Of a stretch of 24,781 bases of DNA, positions 1 through 6,865 are shown in pieces. The DNA lies in assembly GCA_012521855.1 (NCBI GenBank), contig JAAYLO010000055.1, positions 1-24,781 of the forward strand. The letters are read 5' to 3'. Every line of letters starts with the position of its first letter. Positions within the stretch are counted from its first letter, which is position 1. The notes under the pieces are model-generated. The model worked only from the letters and a program-made list of their open reading frames with translations, searched no databases and was not told the DNA's origin. Source of the DNA: Halanaerobiaceae bacterium. Lineage in GTDB: Bacteria; Bacillota; Halanaerobiia; Halanaerobiales; DTU029. Position numbers and translations under genes: made by a program.

Positions 1-727
1 ATCAATAATTCCCGGTGATACTGTCTATCTTTCCTCCAGTCCTATTCCCGGTAATGAAAAAGCCATCGGTGATACAATCAATCAATTATACAGCCTTGGG
101 GCAGAAGTTATCTATAACGGAATGCTGGATATACATGCCTCTGGTCATGCCTGCCAGGAAGAAATAAAACTAATGATCAATTTGACAAAACCAAAATATC
201 TTATACCTGTCCATGGAGAATTCAGACACCTCTATCATCATGCCCGTATAGCTCAACAGGTTGGAATACCTGTTGAGAATATCCTGATTGCCCTTAATGG
301 AGACATGATTAAATTTAATGGAGACACAGGACAAATAAGCGGAAAGATAGAAACCGGTGAGCTATATATAGAAGGAAACCAGATAAGTGATACTGGTGCT
401 ATAGTCCTTAATGACAGAAAGAGATTATCTGAAAATGGTTTTGTAAATGTAATTATAGCAATGAATTCTACTGGAGAACTCCTTGAAAGCCCCCTCTTAA
501 TTTCAAGAGGTTTTGTATATAATAAGGAATCTGAAGAATTGCTTGAAAAGGCCAAAAAACAGGTTATTAATACCATTGAAAGACAGAAACAAAGAAATCA
601 AAAAGATAATTCCCTGCTAAAAAAGAAAGTATATGAAGCCCTGAACAAATATTTTTATGAAACTGCCAGCCGTTCACCTCTGATCCTGGTAGAGATACTG
701 GAACTCCCTGCATCAAACCCGGTTTAG
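1..727 (+). CDS. rnj: Ribonuclease J, C-terminal part (5' end outside window)
   Basis: RNase J is a cytoplasmic metallo-beta-lactamase/beta-CASP nuclease with endonuclease and 5'-3' exonuclease activity in mRNA decay and rRNA maturation. The reading frame is open from the first bases of the window, so the gene starts upstream; the first ATG at 122 is internal. Visible family landmarks are SSSPIPGNEKA near the start (beta-CASP motif), then HASGHA, and KPKYLIPVHGEFRHL with the metal-binding H of the PVHGE motif. The rest is the typical C-terminal domain ending in a helical segment rich in K, E and Q. The stop codon at 725-727 overlaps by four bases the stop of the opposite-strand gene at 724-1191, and no hairpin separates them. 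Family assignment is secure; whether it is J1 or J2 cannot be decided from this part. Confidence 0.93.
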   Translation, partial: SIIPGDTVYLSSSPIPGNEKAIGDTINQLYSLGAEVIYNGMLDIHASGHACQEEIKLMINLTKPKYLIPVHGEFRHLYHHARIAQQVGIPVENILIALNGDMIKFNGDTGQISGKIETGELYIEGNQISDTGAIVLNDRKRLSENGFVNVIIAMNSTGELLESPLLISRGFVYNKESEELLEKAKKQVINTIERQKQRNQKDNSLLKKKVYEALNKYFYETASRSPLILVEILELPASNPV

Positions 728-1191
728 ATATATAAATCCATCAACAGGCCCCTGATCTCATCAACCTTTTTTAAGACTTCCAGGGCATCAGCCTGTTCTT
801 CCAGAAATAATTCCTGCAAGGCCTCTAAATTAACATTTATCTTCTCTATTATAGTATATGTTTTCATGTATCCTCTTCTATCCCAGCCGAAGGACTGTCT
901 GGCTCTCACAAATTCTCTATTCAGTATCCTCAGGAATTCTTTTACTCTCTTCTTATATTCAATCATATCTTTTTTATCAAGGGATTTTTGAAGTTTTTTT
1001 CCCTGTTCTTCAACAATACTGAATAATTTATCAAGCCTCTCCTTGATTTCCTTTTGATTAATCTCGGAGAGCTTTTCTTTAAAATGAATGCTCTTTTCCT
1101 GCTTTACCCTCGAATCTGAAGGGGTTTTCTTAAGTTCCTTTTCGCGGCTTTTTGCTGTTGATGAAACATTTCTGTCTATTTTAATCTTCAC
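724..1191 (-). CDS. YaaR family (DUF327) protein
   Basis: A 155-residue, highly charged helical protein with no signal peptide. The C-terminal two thirds carry the pattern of the YaaR/DUF327 family: YKKRVKEFLRIL, then RRGYMKTYTIIEKINVNLEAL, and the terminal DEIRGLLMDLYI. The family is widespread in Firmicutes and its biochemical role is not established. The N-terminal 40 residues are basic and low in complexity. The start is GTG at 1189-1191 with a purine-rich AAAGGGGG immediately upstream, unusually close (about 2-3 nt), so the true start may lie slightly downstream. A sigma-A promoter at 1240-1268 drives it. The gene converges on the RNase J gene with overlapping stop codons, which could cause transcriptional interference. 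Confidence 0.85.
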   Translation of the reverse strand: MKIKIDRNVSSTAKSREKELKKTPSDSRVKQEKSIHFKEKLSEINQKEIKERLDKLFSIVEEQGKKLQKSLDKKDMIEYKKRVKEFLRILNREFVRARQSFGWDRRGYMKTYTIIEKINVNLEALQELFLEEQADALEVLKKVDEIRGLLMDLYI

Positions 1192-1239
1192 TGCCCCCTT
1201 TACTTTAAACTGAACTTTTTCCCTTTATTTTATATTAAT

Positions 1240-1268
1240 ATTATAACATGGAATAATGGATACAACAA
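1240..1268 (-). promoter_or_regulatory. Putative sigma-A promoter of the yaaR-like gene
   Basis: On the minus strand the sequence reads TTGTTG (1268-1263), a 17-base spacer, then a perfect TATAAT (1245-1240). The -35 matches the consensus only in TTG, but spacing and -10 are ideal. It lies about 50 bases upstream of the GTG start. Confidence 0.5.
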
Positions 1269-1285
1269 ACAATACGCAATGCGAT

Positions 1286-1314
1286 TCACATAAAATTATG
1301 CTGAAAAATACTAT
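1286..1314 (+). promoter_or_regulatory. Possible sporulation (sigma-E-like) promoter of cotJABC
   Basis: TCACATA (1286-1292), a 14-base spacer, and AATACTAT (1307-1314) resemble the sigma-E pattern of a CATATT-like -35 and a CATACAAT-like -10, with mismatches. In Bacillus the cotJ operon is known to be sigma-E controlled, which is the main reason for this call. No good TTGACA/TATAAT pair was found here on the plus strand. Confidence 0.35.
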
Positions 1315-1345
1315 ATATTATAATTAGCGAAAAGGGGGATTTGAT

Positions 1346-1525
1346 ATGTCAGAAGAAACCCTTAGAATACCGGAAACAGAAAGAAACAGAATGAGGCTTG
1401 CCCATGCTTATGTTCCTTTTCAAACCTTTAAAAATGCTTTCCCGCCTGAAGAAGCCTTAAGACGTGGAACGCTTTTTCCTGAACTATATATGCCCTACCG
1501 TCCCGGAACAAGAGGGAATTACTGA
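1346..1525 (+). CDS. cotJA: Spore coat-associated protein CotJA
   Basis: A 59-residue ORF. The segment LAHAYVPFQTFKNAFPPEEA followed by RRGTLFPELYMPYRP is the recognisable CotJA family signature; the protein is short, acidic at the N-terminus and has no signal peptide. The ATG is preceded by AAAGGGGGA at good spacing. It is the first gene of cotJA-cotJB-cotJC, each with its own ribosome site and 15-17 base gaps. CotJ proteins assemble in or under the spore coat from the mother-cell side. The possible sigma-E-like promoter lies about 30 bases upstream. Confidence 0.9.
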   Translation: MSEETLRIPETERNRMRLAHAYVPFQTFKNAFPPEEALRRGTLFPELYMPYRPGTRGNY

Positions 1526-1542
1526 ACTCAGGAGGTGTTTTT

Positions 1543-1815
1543 ATGGCCAGAAAAGATTATCGGCTAAACCTGCCGCTATTAATGGACATTATGGCCCATA
1601 ATTTTGTTAATGTGGAGACAGTATTATATCTAAATACCCATCCGGACTGTCAGGAAGTCCTGGACCTGCACAATAGAAATGCAGAAAGATATCATAGACT
1701 GATTGATGAATACCAGAGAAACCATGGGCTTTTATATTCAAATTATCCTGATGCTGGTTATCCATGGAACTGGATTGATGAACCATGGCCATGGGAAATC
1801 AATTATAGATCCTGA
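1543..1815 (+). CDS. cotJB: Spore coat protein CotJB
   Basis: A 90-residue protein preceded by AGGAGGTG. It matches CotJB in length and pattern: an N-terminal helix (LMDIMAHNFVNVETVLYLNT), a central DLHNRNAERYHRLIDEYQ, and an aromatic/proline-rich tail with NYPDAGYPWNWIDEPWPWE. CotJB is a spore-coat component made together with CotJA and CotJC; its molecular activity is unknown. It lies between cotJA (17-base gap) and cotJC (15-base gap), so the three are almost certainly one transcript. The tail has five Trp in about 20 residues, which is in keeping with the family. Confidence 0.9.
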   Translation: MARKDYRLNLPLLMDIMAHNFVNVETVLYLNTHPDCQEVLDLHNRNAERYHRLIDEYQRNHGLLYSNYPDAGYPWNWIDEPWPWEINYRS

Positions 1816-1830
1816 AAGGAGGAATAATTT

Positions 1831-2397
1831 ATGTGGGAATATAAGAAATTTTTAGAATTCCCTGCAGATGTGCGAAGAAAAGACCCTGATCTGGCAGCTC
1901 TGATTGCTACTCAATTCGGCGGGCCGGATGGAGAATTGTCAGCTTCACTGAGATATTTATCACAAATGTATACCATGCCCATTCCAGAGGCAAAGGCGAC
2001 TTTAAATAGTATCGGGACCGAAGAATTGGCCCATTTTGAAATAATCGGAACACTGCTCTACAAATTAGTTTCCGGTGTCCCGGCAGATGTAATCAAGCAA
2101 ACAAGGTTCGCCCCGCATTATGCAAAATGGGGAAGAGCCAATTTTCCGGAAGATTCTTCAGGCAATCCCTTTACCAGTGCTTTCTTTGCCTCACACGAGG
2201 ACCCTATAGCATCTATTACAGAAAATATGGCTGCTGAGCAGAAAGCCCGGGCTGTTTACGAATATCTGCTTGATATGACCGAAGACCCGGCAGTTATAGA
2301 CACCCTCGCTTTCCTCCGGGAAAGAGAAATTGTCCATTTTCAACGTTTTGGAGAAGTACTGGACTTATTATATGATTATCAGGAAAAATACCCTTAA
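1831..2397 (+). CDS. cotJC: Spore coat protein CotJC, manganese catalase family
   Basis: A 188-residue ferritin-like four-helix protein of the manganese catalase family, expected in the spore coat and possibly removing hydrogen peroxide. Candidate dimanganese ligands are visible: E35 in GPDGELSASLRYLSQ, E65 and H68 in IGTEELAHFE, E131/E136 in ENMAAEQKAR, and E166 and H169 in REREIVHF. Two Exx-H type helices plus extra Glu residues suggest the site is intact. Length and start (ATG after AAAGGAGGAATAATT) fit the family. It is the last gene of the cotJ operon and is followed by a strong terminator at 2439-2465. Catalase activity itself is inferred from family membership. Confidence 0.92.
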   Translation: MWEYKKFLEFPADVRRKDPDLAALIATQFGGPDGELSASLRYLSQMYTMPIPEAKATLNSIGTEELAHFEIIGTLLYKLVSGVPADVIKQTRFAPHYAKWGRANFPEDSSGNPFTSAFFASHEDPIASITENMAAEQKARAVYEYLLDMTEDPAVIDTLAFLREREIVHFQRFGEVLDLLYDYQEKYP

Positions 2398-2438
2398 TTT
2401 GAATACCGGGAATTATAATTTGATCAGGGAATTTATTG

Positions 2439-2465
2439 AGAGCTGTATCCATACAGCTCTTTTTA
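2439..2465 (+). terminator. Rho-independent terminator of cotJABC
   Basis: A perfect 10-bp inverted repeat, AGAGCTGTAT (2439-2448) with ATACAGCTCT (2451-2460), is followed directly by TTTTA. It lies about 40 bases after the cotJC stop codon. Confidence 0.85.
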
Positions 2466-2493
2466 TAATCATTTTTTAAGCTATAAAAACTAA

Positions 2494-2519
2494 CCACAGC
2501 AATTTAAATAATGCTGTGG
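2494..2519 (-). terminator. Terminator of the 73-residue membrane protein gene
   Basis: An 8-bp stem, CCACAGCA (2494-2501) with TGCTGTGG (2512-2519), is followed on the minus strand by TTAGTTTTTA. It sits ten bases after the stop of the minus-strand gene at 2530-2751 and faces the cotJ terminator. Confidence 0.65.
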
Positions 2520-2529
2520 ATTAAAATAC

Positions 2530-2751
2530 TTAGAATTCGATTTTAGTAGAAACCGCACCTTTTAAACCCTCTGCAGTTGCTTTAAAGGCACCCAGAATCT
2601 GATTCAGCCTATTAATTTCTTTATCAAACAGCTGGAAATAGGAATTAAATGTATTCTGATTTCCAATGAGCAGTAGTATTAGGATTAAAAAAAGGAGAAA
2701 ATCCATGCTGTTAACATCCATCTCTGAAATTTTTCCCATCTCATCATTCAT
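2530..2751 (-). CDS. Small membrane protein, possibly sporulation-related
   Basis: I do not recognise a named family. The 73-residue product has a short acidic N-terminus, one very hydrophobic segment (FLLFLILILLLIG, about residues 18-30), then an amphipathic tail with a probable helix (FDKEINRLNQILGAFKATAEGLKG). The start ATG has a strong GGGGGGTGAT upstream; an internal ATG at residue 16 would leave only the hydrophobic core and tail. The hydrophobic core closely resembles that of the divergently encoded 28-residue YjcZ-like protein at 2888-2974 (FIIFLILILLVLGG). Together with the neighbouring cotJ operon this points to a role in sporulation or the forespore membrane, but that is inference. 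Confidence 0.6.
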   Translation of the reverse strand: MNDEMGKISEMDVNSMDFLLFLILILLLIGNQNTFNSYFQLFDKEINRLNQILGAFKATAEGLKGAVSTKIEF

Positions 2752-2837
2752 AATATCACCCCCCCATCAAATCCCTTTTCTATATGATACGTAAAAATAA
2801 AATCTTTGTTACTGTATTTTTGCTTTCACAAATTATT

Positions 2838-2866
2838 AGTCTATACGTATACTATAGTAAAAATAG
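2838..2866 (+). promoter_or_regulatory. Possible sigma-K-like promoter of the YjcZ-like gene
   Basis: ACA (2838-2840) and TATACTATA (2858-2866), 17 bases apart, resemble the late mother-cell sigma-K pattern (AC, then CATAnnnTA) with one mismatch. A perfect 10-bp palindrome TATACGTATA (2852-2861) overlaps the -10. The assignment rests on weak motifs and on the sporulation context. Confidence 0.3.
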
Positions 2867-2887
2867 GGAAAGGAGTGATTTGTTTTT

Positions 2888-2974
2888 ATGGGAGGTTATT
2901 ATGGAGATAATTATTCCTTTATAATCTTTTTAATATTAATTCTTCTGGTACTTGGAGGAATTGGTTACTATTAA
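2888..2974 (+). CDS. YjcZ-family-like sporulation micro-protein (28 aa)
   Basis: This very short ORF translates to MGGYYGDNYSFIIFLILILL followed by VLGGIGYY. A Gly/Tyr-rich head, one hydrophobic helix and a Gly/Tyr tail is the hallmark of YjcZ/SscA-like small sporulation proteins of Firmicutes, which are usually 25-55 residues long and often missed in annotation. AGGAG lies about 12 bases upstream of the ATG, a slightly long spacing. A terminator-type hairpin follows at 2992-3029. It is transcribed divergently from the 73-residue membrane protein gene and lies next to cotJABC. Function is unknown; small size is the main uncertainty. Confidence 0.7.
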   Translation: MGGYYGDNYSFIIFLILILLVLGGIGYY

Positions 2975-2991
2975 GGTATTAAGTATAAATA

Positions 2992-3029
2992 AAAAGCTGT
3001 TCCCTGTAATCAAGACAGGGACAGCTTTT
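2992..3029. terminator. Bidirectional terminator
   Basis: AAAAGCTG-T-TCCCTGT (2992-3007) pairs with ACAGGGA-CAGCTTTT (3015-3029), a 15-bp stem with one bulged base. It has T runs on both strands, so it can end the YjcZ-like transcript (+) and the DUF815 transcript (-) that converge here. Confidence 0.8.
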
Positions 3030-3068
3030 GAATTATTTACCCGGTTCACAGGCATCTCTTTATCTGAA

Positions 3069-4370
3069 TCAGGAAACATTTTTCCCCAACAGATAATTAA
3101 TAAATTGTCTTGCAGTTCTCCCTGAACGGCCGTGATGCCATTTCTCCCATTTCAGAGCCATGTCGACAAGTTCCTCTTCAGGCATATAAAGCTTATTTTT
3201 AACAGCCAGTCTTTTCACTATCTCCAGATATTCCTTTTGGTCTGGCGACAGAAAGGTAATAGTTATTCCAAAACGTTCAGATAAAGACAGCTTTTCTTCC
3301 AGGCCGTCTGCCTGATGTATTTCAGTTACTTCATTCCTATCCTGCCATTTTTCTTTAACTATATGTTTTCTGTTGGATGTTGCATAAAACAATACATTAT
3401 CCGGTTTTTCCTCAACTCCGCCTTCCATTACTGCTTTCAAATACTTGTATTCTGTTTCAAAATCCTCAAAAGACAGATCATCCATATATAGTATAAAATA
3501 CAGACCCCTTTTATTCAGTCTTTCCAGTAAATAAGGAATATATTTTATCTCCTCTTTCTTTATTTCTATCAGCCGCAAACCTTTATCATAAAACTTATTG
3601 ATCAGGGCCTTTATAGAAGATGATTTGCCAGTACCGCTATCGCCATACAAAAGGACATTATTGGCTTTCCGACCTCTCAGAAAGGTTTCCGTATTTTCTA
3701 TCAACCTCTTCTTCTGGTCTTCATAACCAATAATATCATCAAACTTTATTGTATTGGGAGAAGTTACCCCTACAAGTTCCAGATTATCATCAAGCCTGAA
3801 TGAAGAATACTGACATAATAAACCGCTACCAGCAACAAAATAAAAATCAGCTAACATTTCAACAATTTGTTCAGGCTTTTCCTTAAAAAAGGTCTGTTTT
3901 AATTCTCTATAATAATTGTCTAAAGGGCTGTTACTTTTTTTACTGGTTGCAGAATAATGACTTATAAAACTCAATTCACCAACTCCAATAATTATACCGA
4001 TATCAGCCAGGGTAAACTGGATTATTTCTTTTAAAATAGTAAGATCATGGATAGCTGCCTGGAAAAGACCAGGATTAACATTAAATCCATATTTTTCACA
4101 GGCCAGAGAGAATGGGTTTTCATCCGTAGCTATTAGTTTTAAAATATAACATTGTAATAAATCACCCTGAAAGCCTTCTTCTTCTGCAATTGTAAGCAGT
4201 TCGTGGCATAATTGATAATAAGTATTACTATGTTCATGATTAATATATCTATTCAATGATAATATTAAAGACAAGACTTTACTGAAAATATCATCTTTTA
4301 AAATATTCCTGTATATAAGCAGCCTCTCCAATTTGGAAAAGTTCATTTTCATCAAATCAAACTGTCCCAT
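3069..4370 (-). CDS. DUF815 family AAA+ ATPase
   Basis: A cytoplasmic P-loop ATPase of 433 residues. The N-terminal half (1-200) is a helical region without known motifs. The C-terminal half holds Walker A GDSGTGKSS (about 243-251), Walker B YFILYMDDLSFE (about 291-302), a sensor-1-like YATSNR (about 329-334) and a sensor-2-like GRSGRTARQF near the end; this is the layout of DUF815 ATP-binding proteins. The family's physiological role is not established. I chose ATG at 4368-4370, which has GGAG eleven bases upstream. A longer open frame to 4499 would overlap the preceding gene and has no ribosome site. It lies 73 bases downstream of the L,D-transpeptidase gene on the same strand and could be co-transcribed. 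Confidence 0.85.
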   Translation of the reverse strand: MGQFDLMKMNFSKLERLLIYRNILKDDIFSKVLSLILSLNRYINHEHSNTYYQLCHELLTIAEEEGFQGDLLQCYILKLIATDENPFSLACEKYGFNVNPGLFQAAIHDLTILKEIIQFTLADIGIIIGVGELSFISHYSATSKKSNSPLDNYYRELKQTFFKEKPEQIVEMLADFYFVAGSGLLCQYSSFRLDDNLELVGVTSPNTIKFDDIIGYEDQKKRLIENTETFLRGRKANNVLLYGDSGTGKSSSIKALINKFYDKGLRLIEIKKEEIKYIPYLLERLNKRGLYFILYMDDLSFEDFETEYKYLKAVMEGGVEEKPDNVLFYATSNRKHIVKEKWQDRNEVTEIHQADGLEEKLSLSERFGITITFLSPDQKEYLEIVKRLAVKNKLYMPEEELVDMALKWEKWHHGRSGRTARQFINYLLGKNVS

Positions 4371-4443
4371 ACTTTTCTCAACTCCAATATTAGAAATTAT
4401 ATATATATATTCTATCAAATTTTCCATAATATTGCAACAATTG

Positions 4444-5388
4444 CTACAGATTATATTCCAGTTCAAGTATATTAAGGATATTTTTATCGACAATACCATC
4501 TGCCTTCAACTGATATTGTGTTTCAAGTTCCTTAATTGCTGTTGTGAGCAGAGTACCATATCTCCCATCCAGAAAACCATTATAAAAACCTCTTTCCCTC
4601 AGTCTCTCCTGCAATTCCATCACATCATAACCAATACTCCCCTCTCTCATGATCCTGCTTATTACTACCTGTGGCCTGGGACCGATAATTTTCACAGGAG
4701 TACCGATTTCTACCCAGTCAAACAATTCTTCAACATATTGATTGTGAAGCCTTATACATCCTTTACTGGCTGCAGTACCGATTTCCCATGGCTTATTGGT
4801 ACCATGAATTCCATATACCCCCCACGGAACATCCAGCCCCATCCAGCGGCTTCCCAGAGGGCCTCCACTGATCCTTTCATATTTATTTATAATTCTCCAC
4901 TCGCCAACCGGTGAAGGGCTGTCCTTTTTACCTATAGTAACCGGATAGGTCTTAAATGCTTTTCCATCCGAAAAAAGAGACAATGTTCTGGAATAAAGAT
5001 TTATCACTATACTCAGATCACCGTCAGGACTTTTTCCTTTCCTGGAAGCCAGTATAGACTCATTCAGATTCGCCAGCATATCCCAGGTTTTTGCATCGAC
5101 AATTCCATCTTCATTCAGGACATAATCCTGCTGGAAGTTTTTAACAGCTTCATAAGTTAAATACCCATAAATTCCATCAAGGGGGCCGTTATAATACCCC
5201 AGCTCTCTAAGTCTTTTTTGTAATGATCTGATGTCTTCCCCTTCCATAAAAGGTTCGCTGATTTTTATTATTCTATCTTCAGAACACTCACAGGGATGAA
5301 AGGATTCTTCCCCTGTTATCCTGGATGTAAATAATATCATTATAAAAAACGGCAAGAAACTCTTTAATAATATCTTCTTACAGAACAT
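4444..5388 (-). CDS. Secreted L,D-transpeptidase (YkuD) with two peptidoglycan-binding domains
   Basis: A 314-residue exported cell-wall enzyme that makes 3-3 peptidoglycan cross-links or attaches proteins to peptidoglycan. Order: signal peptide (MFCKKILLKSFLPFFIMILF), PG-binding domain 1 (about 50-105, LQKRLRELGYYNGPLDGIYG), YkuD catalytic domain (about 124-236), PG-binding domain 2 (about 252-310, LQERLRERGFYNGFLDGRYG). The catalytic motif is complete: H195 in GIHGTN and C211 in SKGCIRLHN. Having PG-binding repeats on both sides of the YkuD domain is less usual than having them on one side. Cys33 and Cys35 lie in the mature N-terminus (HPCEC). The ATG is preceded by AAGGAGAGATAT. Sporulation genes nearby suggest cortex or coat-related wall work, but a general role is equally possible. 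Confidence 0.9.
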   Translation of the reverse strand: MFCKKILLKSFLPFFIMILFTSRITGEESFHPCECSEDRIIKISEPFMEGEDIRSLQKRLRELGYYNGPLDGIYGYLTYEAVKNFQQDYVLNEDGIVDAKTWDMLANLNESILASRKGKSPDGDLSIVINLYSRTLSLFSDGKAFKTYPVTIGKKDSPSPVGEWRIINKYERISGGPLGSRWMGLDVPWGVYGIHGTNKPWEIGTAASKGCIRLHNQYVEELFDWVEIGTPVKIIGPRPQVVISRIMREGSIGYDVMELQERLRERGFYNGFLDGRYGTLLTTAIKELETQYQLKADGIVDKNILNILELEYNL

Positions 5389-5448
5389 ATATCTCTCCTT
5401 GTTTTAATTAATTCAGGAACCTATTTTTGCAAGTATCTGCTGATATTA

Positions 5449-6086
5449 TTAGTATAATTCATAGATTTTGATATTATTCTTTCTTTTTCTTTGCCCCCCT
5501 CCAAATGAAGTATACCCGACGATGGCCTCCACCCCTTTTGATACAGCATCCGGTTCAAGCATATATGCTGTTAACCGTACATGTCCCTCCAGAAGGATTA
5601 GATTTTTTTCTTCATATTCAAATAATATAATCATCGGCGGAAACACTTTACCTGATAATAATTCCCCCGCTGCTCTAAAAAACCGTCATTTTTTACATTA
5701 TAGACACAAATACCTTTTCTTATATTTTTCACTGCTTCTCTGGCCAGTCCTGTTCCATTTGATATTTCATTCCAGTAGGAGTAATTTATATATTTTATTC
5801 TCTCAAGATCTTCTCTCGACAATAAAACCAGGTCCCATCTGCTGATAGCCGGGAAATCTATAAATAGACCTCGGTTTCTTTTGTATCCCCTATATTCACC
5901 CAGTATCCATTCCCTGATATTATTTTCATCACTATCATGTATATCCGGCTCAGTTATAAGAGATGGATCAATTCCATGTTTTGTTAATATTTTTTTTATA
6001 TCATCTGCAAAACGTTCAGAATAAAACTCTGCTCTTAAAAAAACTGCAACCATTTCCGCTTCACTGGATTCCCTGATAAATTCCAT
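5449..6086 (-). pseudogene. Frameshifted gene for a ParB-like domain protein
   Basis: Two overlapping frames on the minus strand together make one protein of about 212 residues. The first frame (from 6086) runs through KNIRKGICVYNVKNDGF and then enters a foreign tail ending at 5631. The -1 frame continues as RAAGELLSGKVFPPMII and then LILLEGHVRLTAYML to 5449. GHVRLTAYM is reminiscent of the ParB/sulfiredoxin-fold GxRRxxA box, so a ParB-like nuclease or binding fold is possible, but I cannot name a function. The break lies at six T residues (minus strand 5682-5677) followed by A, that is T TTT TTA in codon register. This could be a one-base deletion, a sequencing error in a homopolymer, or a -1 programmed frameshift site. 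The start ATG has GGGAG eight bases upstream. Confidence 0.65.
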
Positions 6087-6135
6087 AAGCCTGTCTCCCT
6101 AAATTGATATCCCTTGACAGCTTCCTGAAATACTT

Positions 6136-6761
6136 TTATATAAGTTCCAGAAGGTCTTTCAGGCTGCTTCCATGGTAGTCACTTATTTTAATATAATTTT
6201 CACATTCATTATGTAAATGAAATGTCTTTATTCCTGCCCTTTTTGCAGCTTCTATATCGAGTTTTCTATCTCCTACAGCCAGTGTTTCCGTCAATGATAA
6301 ATTATATTTTTTTATAAGAAAGATGAAAGACACAGGAGCAGGTTTTCTTGGAAAACCTGATCCTGTGTAATTATCTCTTCAAACAAATCCGTCATCCTGT
6401 AATGGCACAGTAATTTGAATAGGCTTGTTTTATCTCTGTGGGTGTTTATAAAATTTTTACCATTTTTGCTTGCTATCTTTCTGCATATATCCACGGCATA
6501 AGGCATTGGTCCCTGTTTCTCAGGAGGGATTTCAAAATATCTTTTCCTGAACCTGTTGGTAAAATCATCTAATTTTAGATTATATTCTTTAGAAATCGTC
6601 TCAAAAGTATAGCCCAGACTTTCCTGTGTTAAGCTATAGATATAGCCTGTCGATATGGCCTGGCCGGTGTTTTCCTTTACAATATCCTATATGATGGTAA
6701 TCTGTGGCGGATATGTATCAAATAATGTCCCGTCAAAATCCCATATTATAGTACTGAACAA
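6136..6761 (-). pseudogene. HAD-family phosphatase, disrupted by a stop codon and a frameshift
   Basis: When read through, this encodes a HAD subfamily IA hydrolase of about 208 residues, similar to phosphoglycolate phosphatase. The likely start is TTG at 6761 after AGGAGG, giving FSTIIWDFDGTLFDTYPP with the nucleophile motif DFDGT. An in-frame TAG at 6687-6689 interrupts residue 25. The frame then continues through GPMPYAVDICRKI and NFINTHRD (motif II T) to EEIITQDQ, where a missing base near 6355 shifts the frame. The next frame resumes as GFPRKPAPVSF-like sequence and ends with AVGDRKLDIEAAKRAG (motif IV). The frameshift lies inside a 17-bp near-perfect inverted repeat (6331-6367). With two lesions the gene is very probably non-functional. 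Confidence 0.85.
6331..6367. repeat. 17-bp near-perfect inverted repeat at the HAD frameshift
   Basis: CACAGGAGCAGGTTTTC (6331-6347), a 3-base loop TTG, and GAAAACCTGATCCTGTG (6351-6367) pair with a single mismatch. Neither strand has a T run after it, so it is not a typical terminator. It coincides with the frameshift in the HAD pseudogene. Confidence 0.9.
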
Positions 6762-6796
6762 GCTTTGAAACACCTCCTGCTATCCTTATCTATTCT

Positions 6797-6805
6797 ATTA
6801 TAGCA
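6797..6805 (-). promoter_or_regulatory. Extended -10 promoter element upstream of the HAD pseudogene
   Basis: TGCTATAAT is a perfect extended -10 element on the minus strand (6805-6797), about 36 bases before the TTG start. No convincing -35 is present, as is common with extended -10 promoters. Confidence 0.45.
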
Positions 6806-6865
6806 TAAGCGGCCTGATAAAAGCACCCTTGTGCCAATAATGCATAATCTTACATCTCTGCTTAT

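Noticed and set aside
4398..4412. ATATATAT run upstream of the DUF815 gene
   Set aside because: Simple A/T run in a short intergenic gap; no repeat array or promoter spacing.
4333..4914. Plus-strand ORF of 193 codons
   Set aside because: It lies opposite the L,D-transpeptidase and DUF815 genes, has no ribosome site, and its product is low-complexity Ile/Phe/Ser-rich sequence.
5690..5705. Second slippery-looking heptamer A AAA AAT just upstream of T TTT TTA in the ParB-like gene
   Set aside because: A -1 slip there leads straight to a TGA stop, so it cannot restore the protein.
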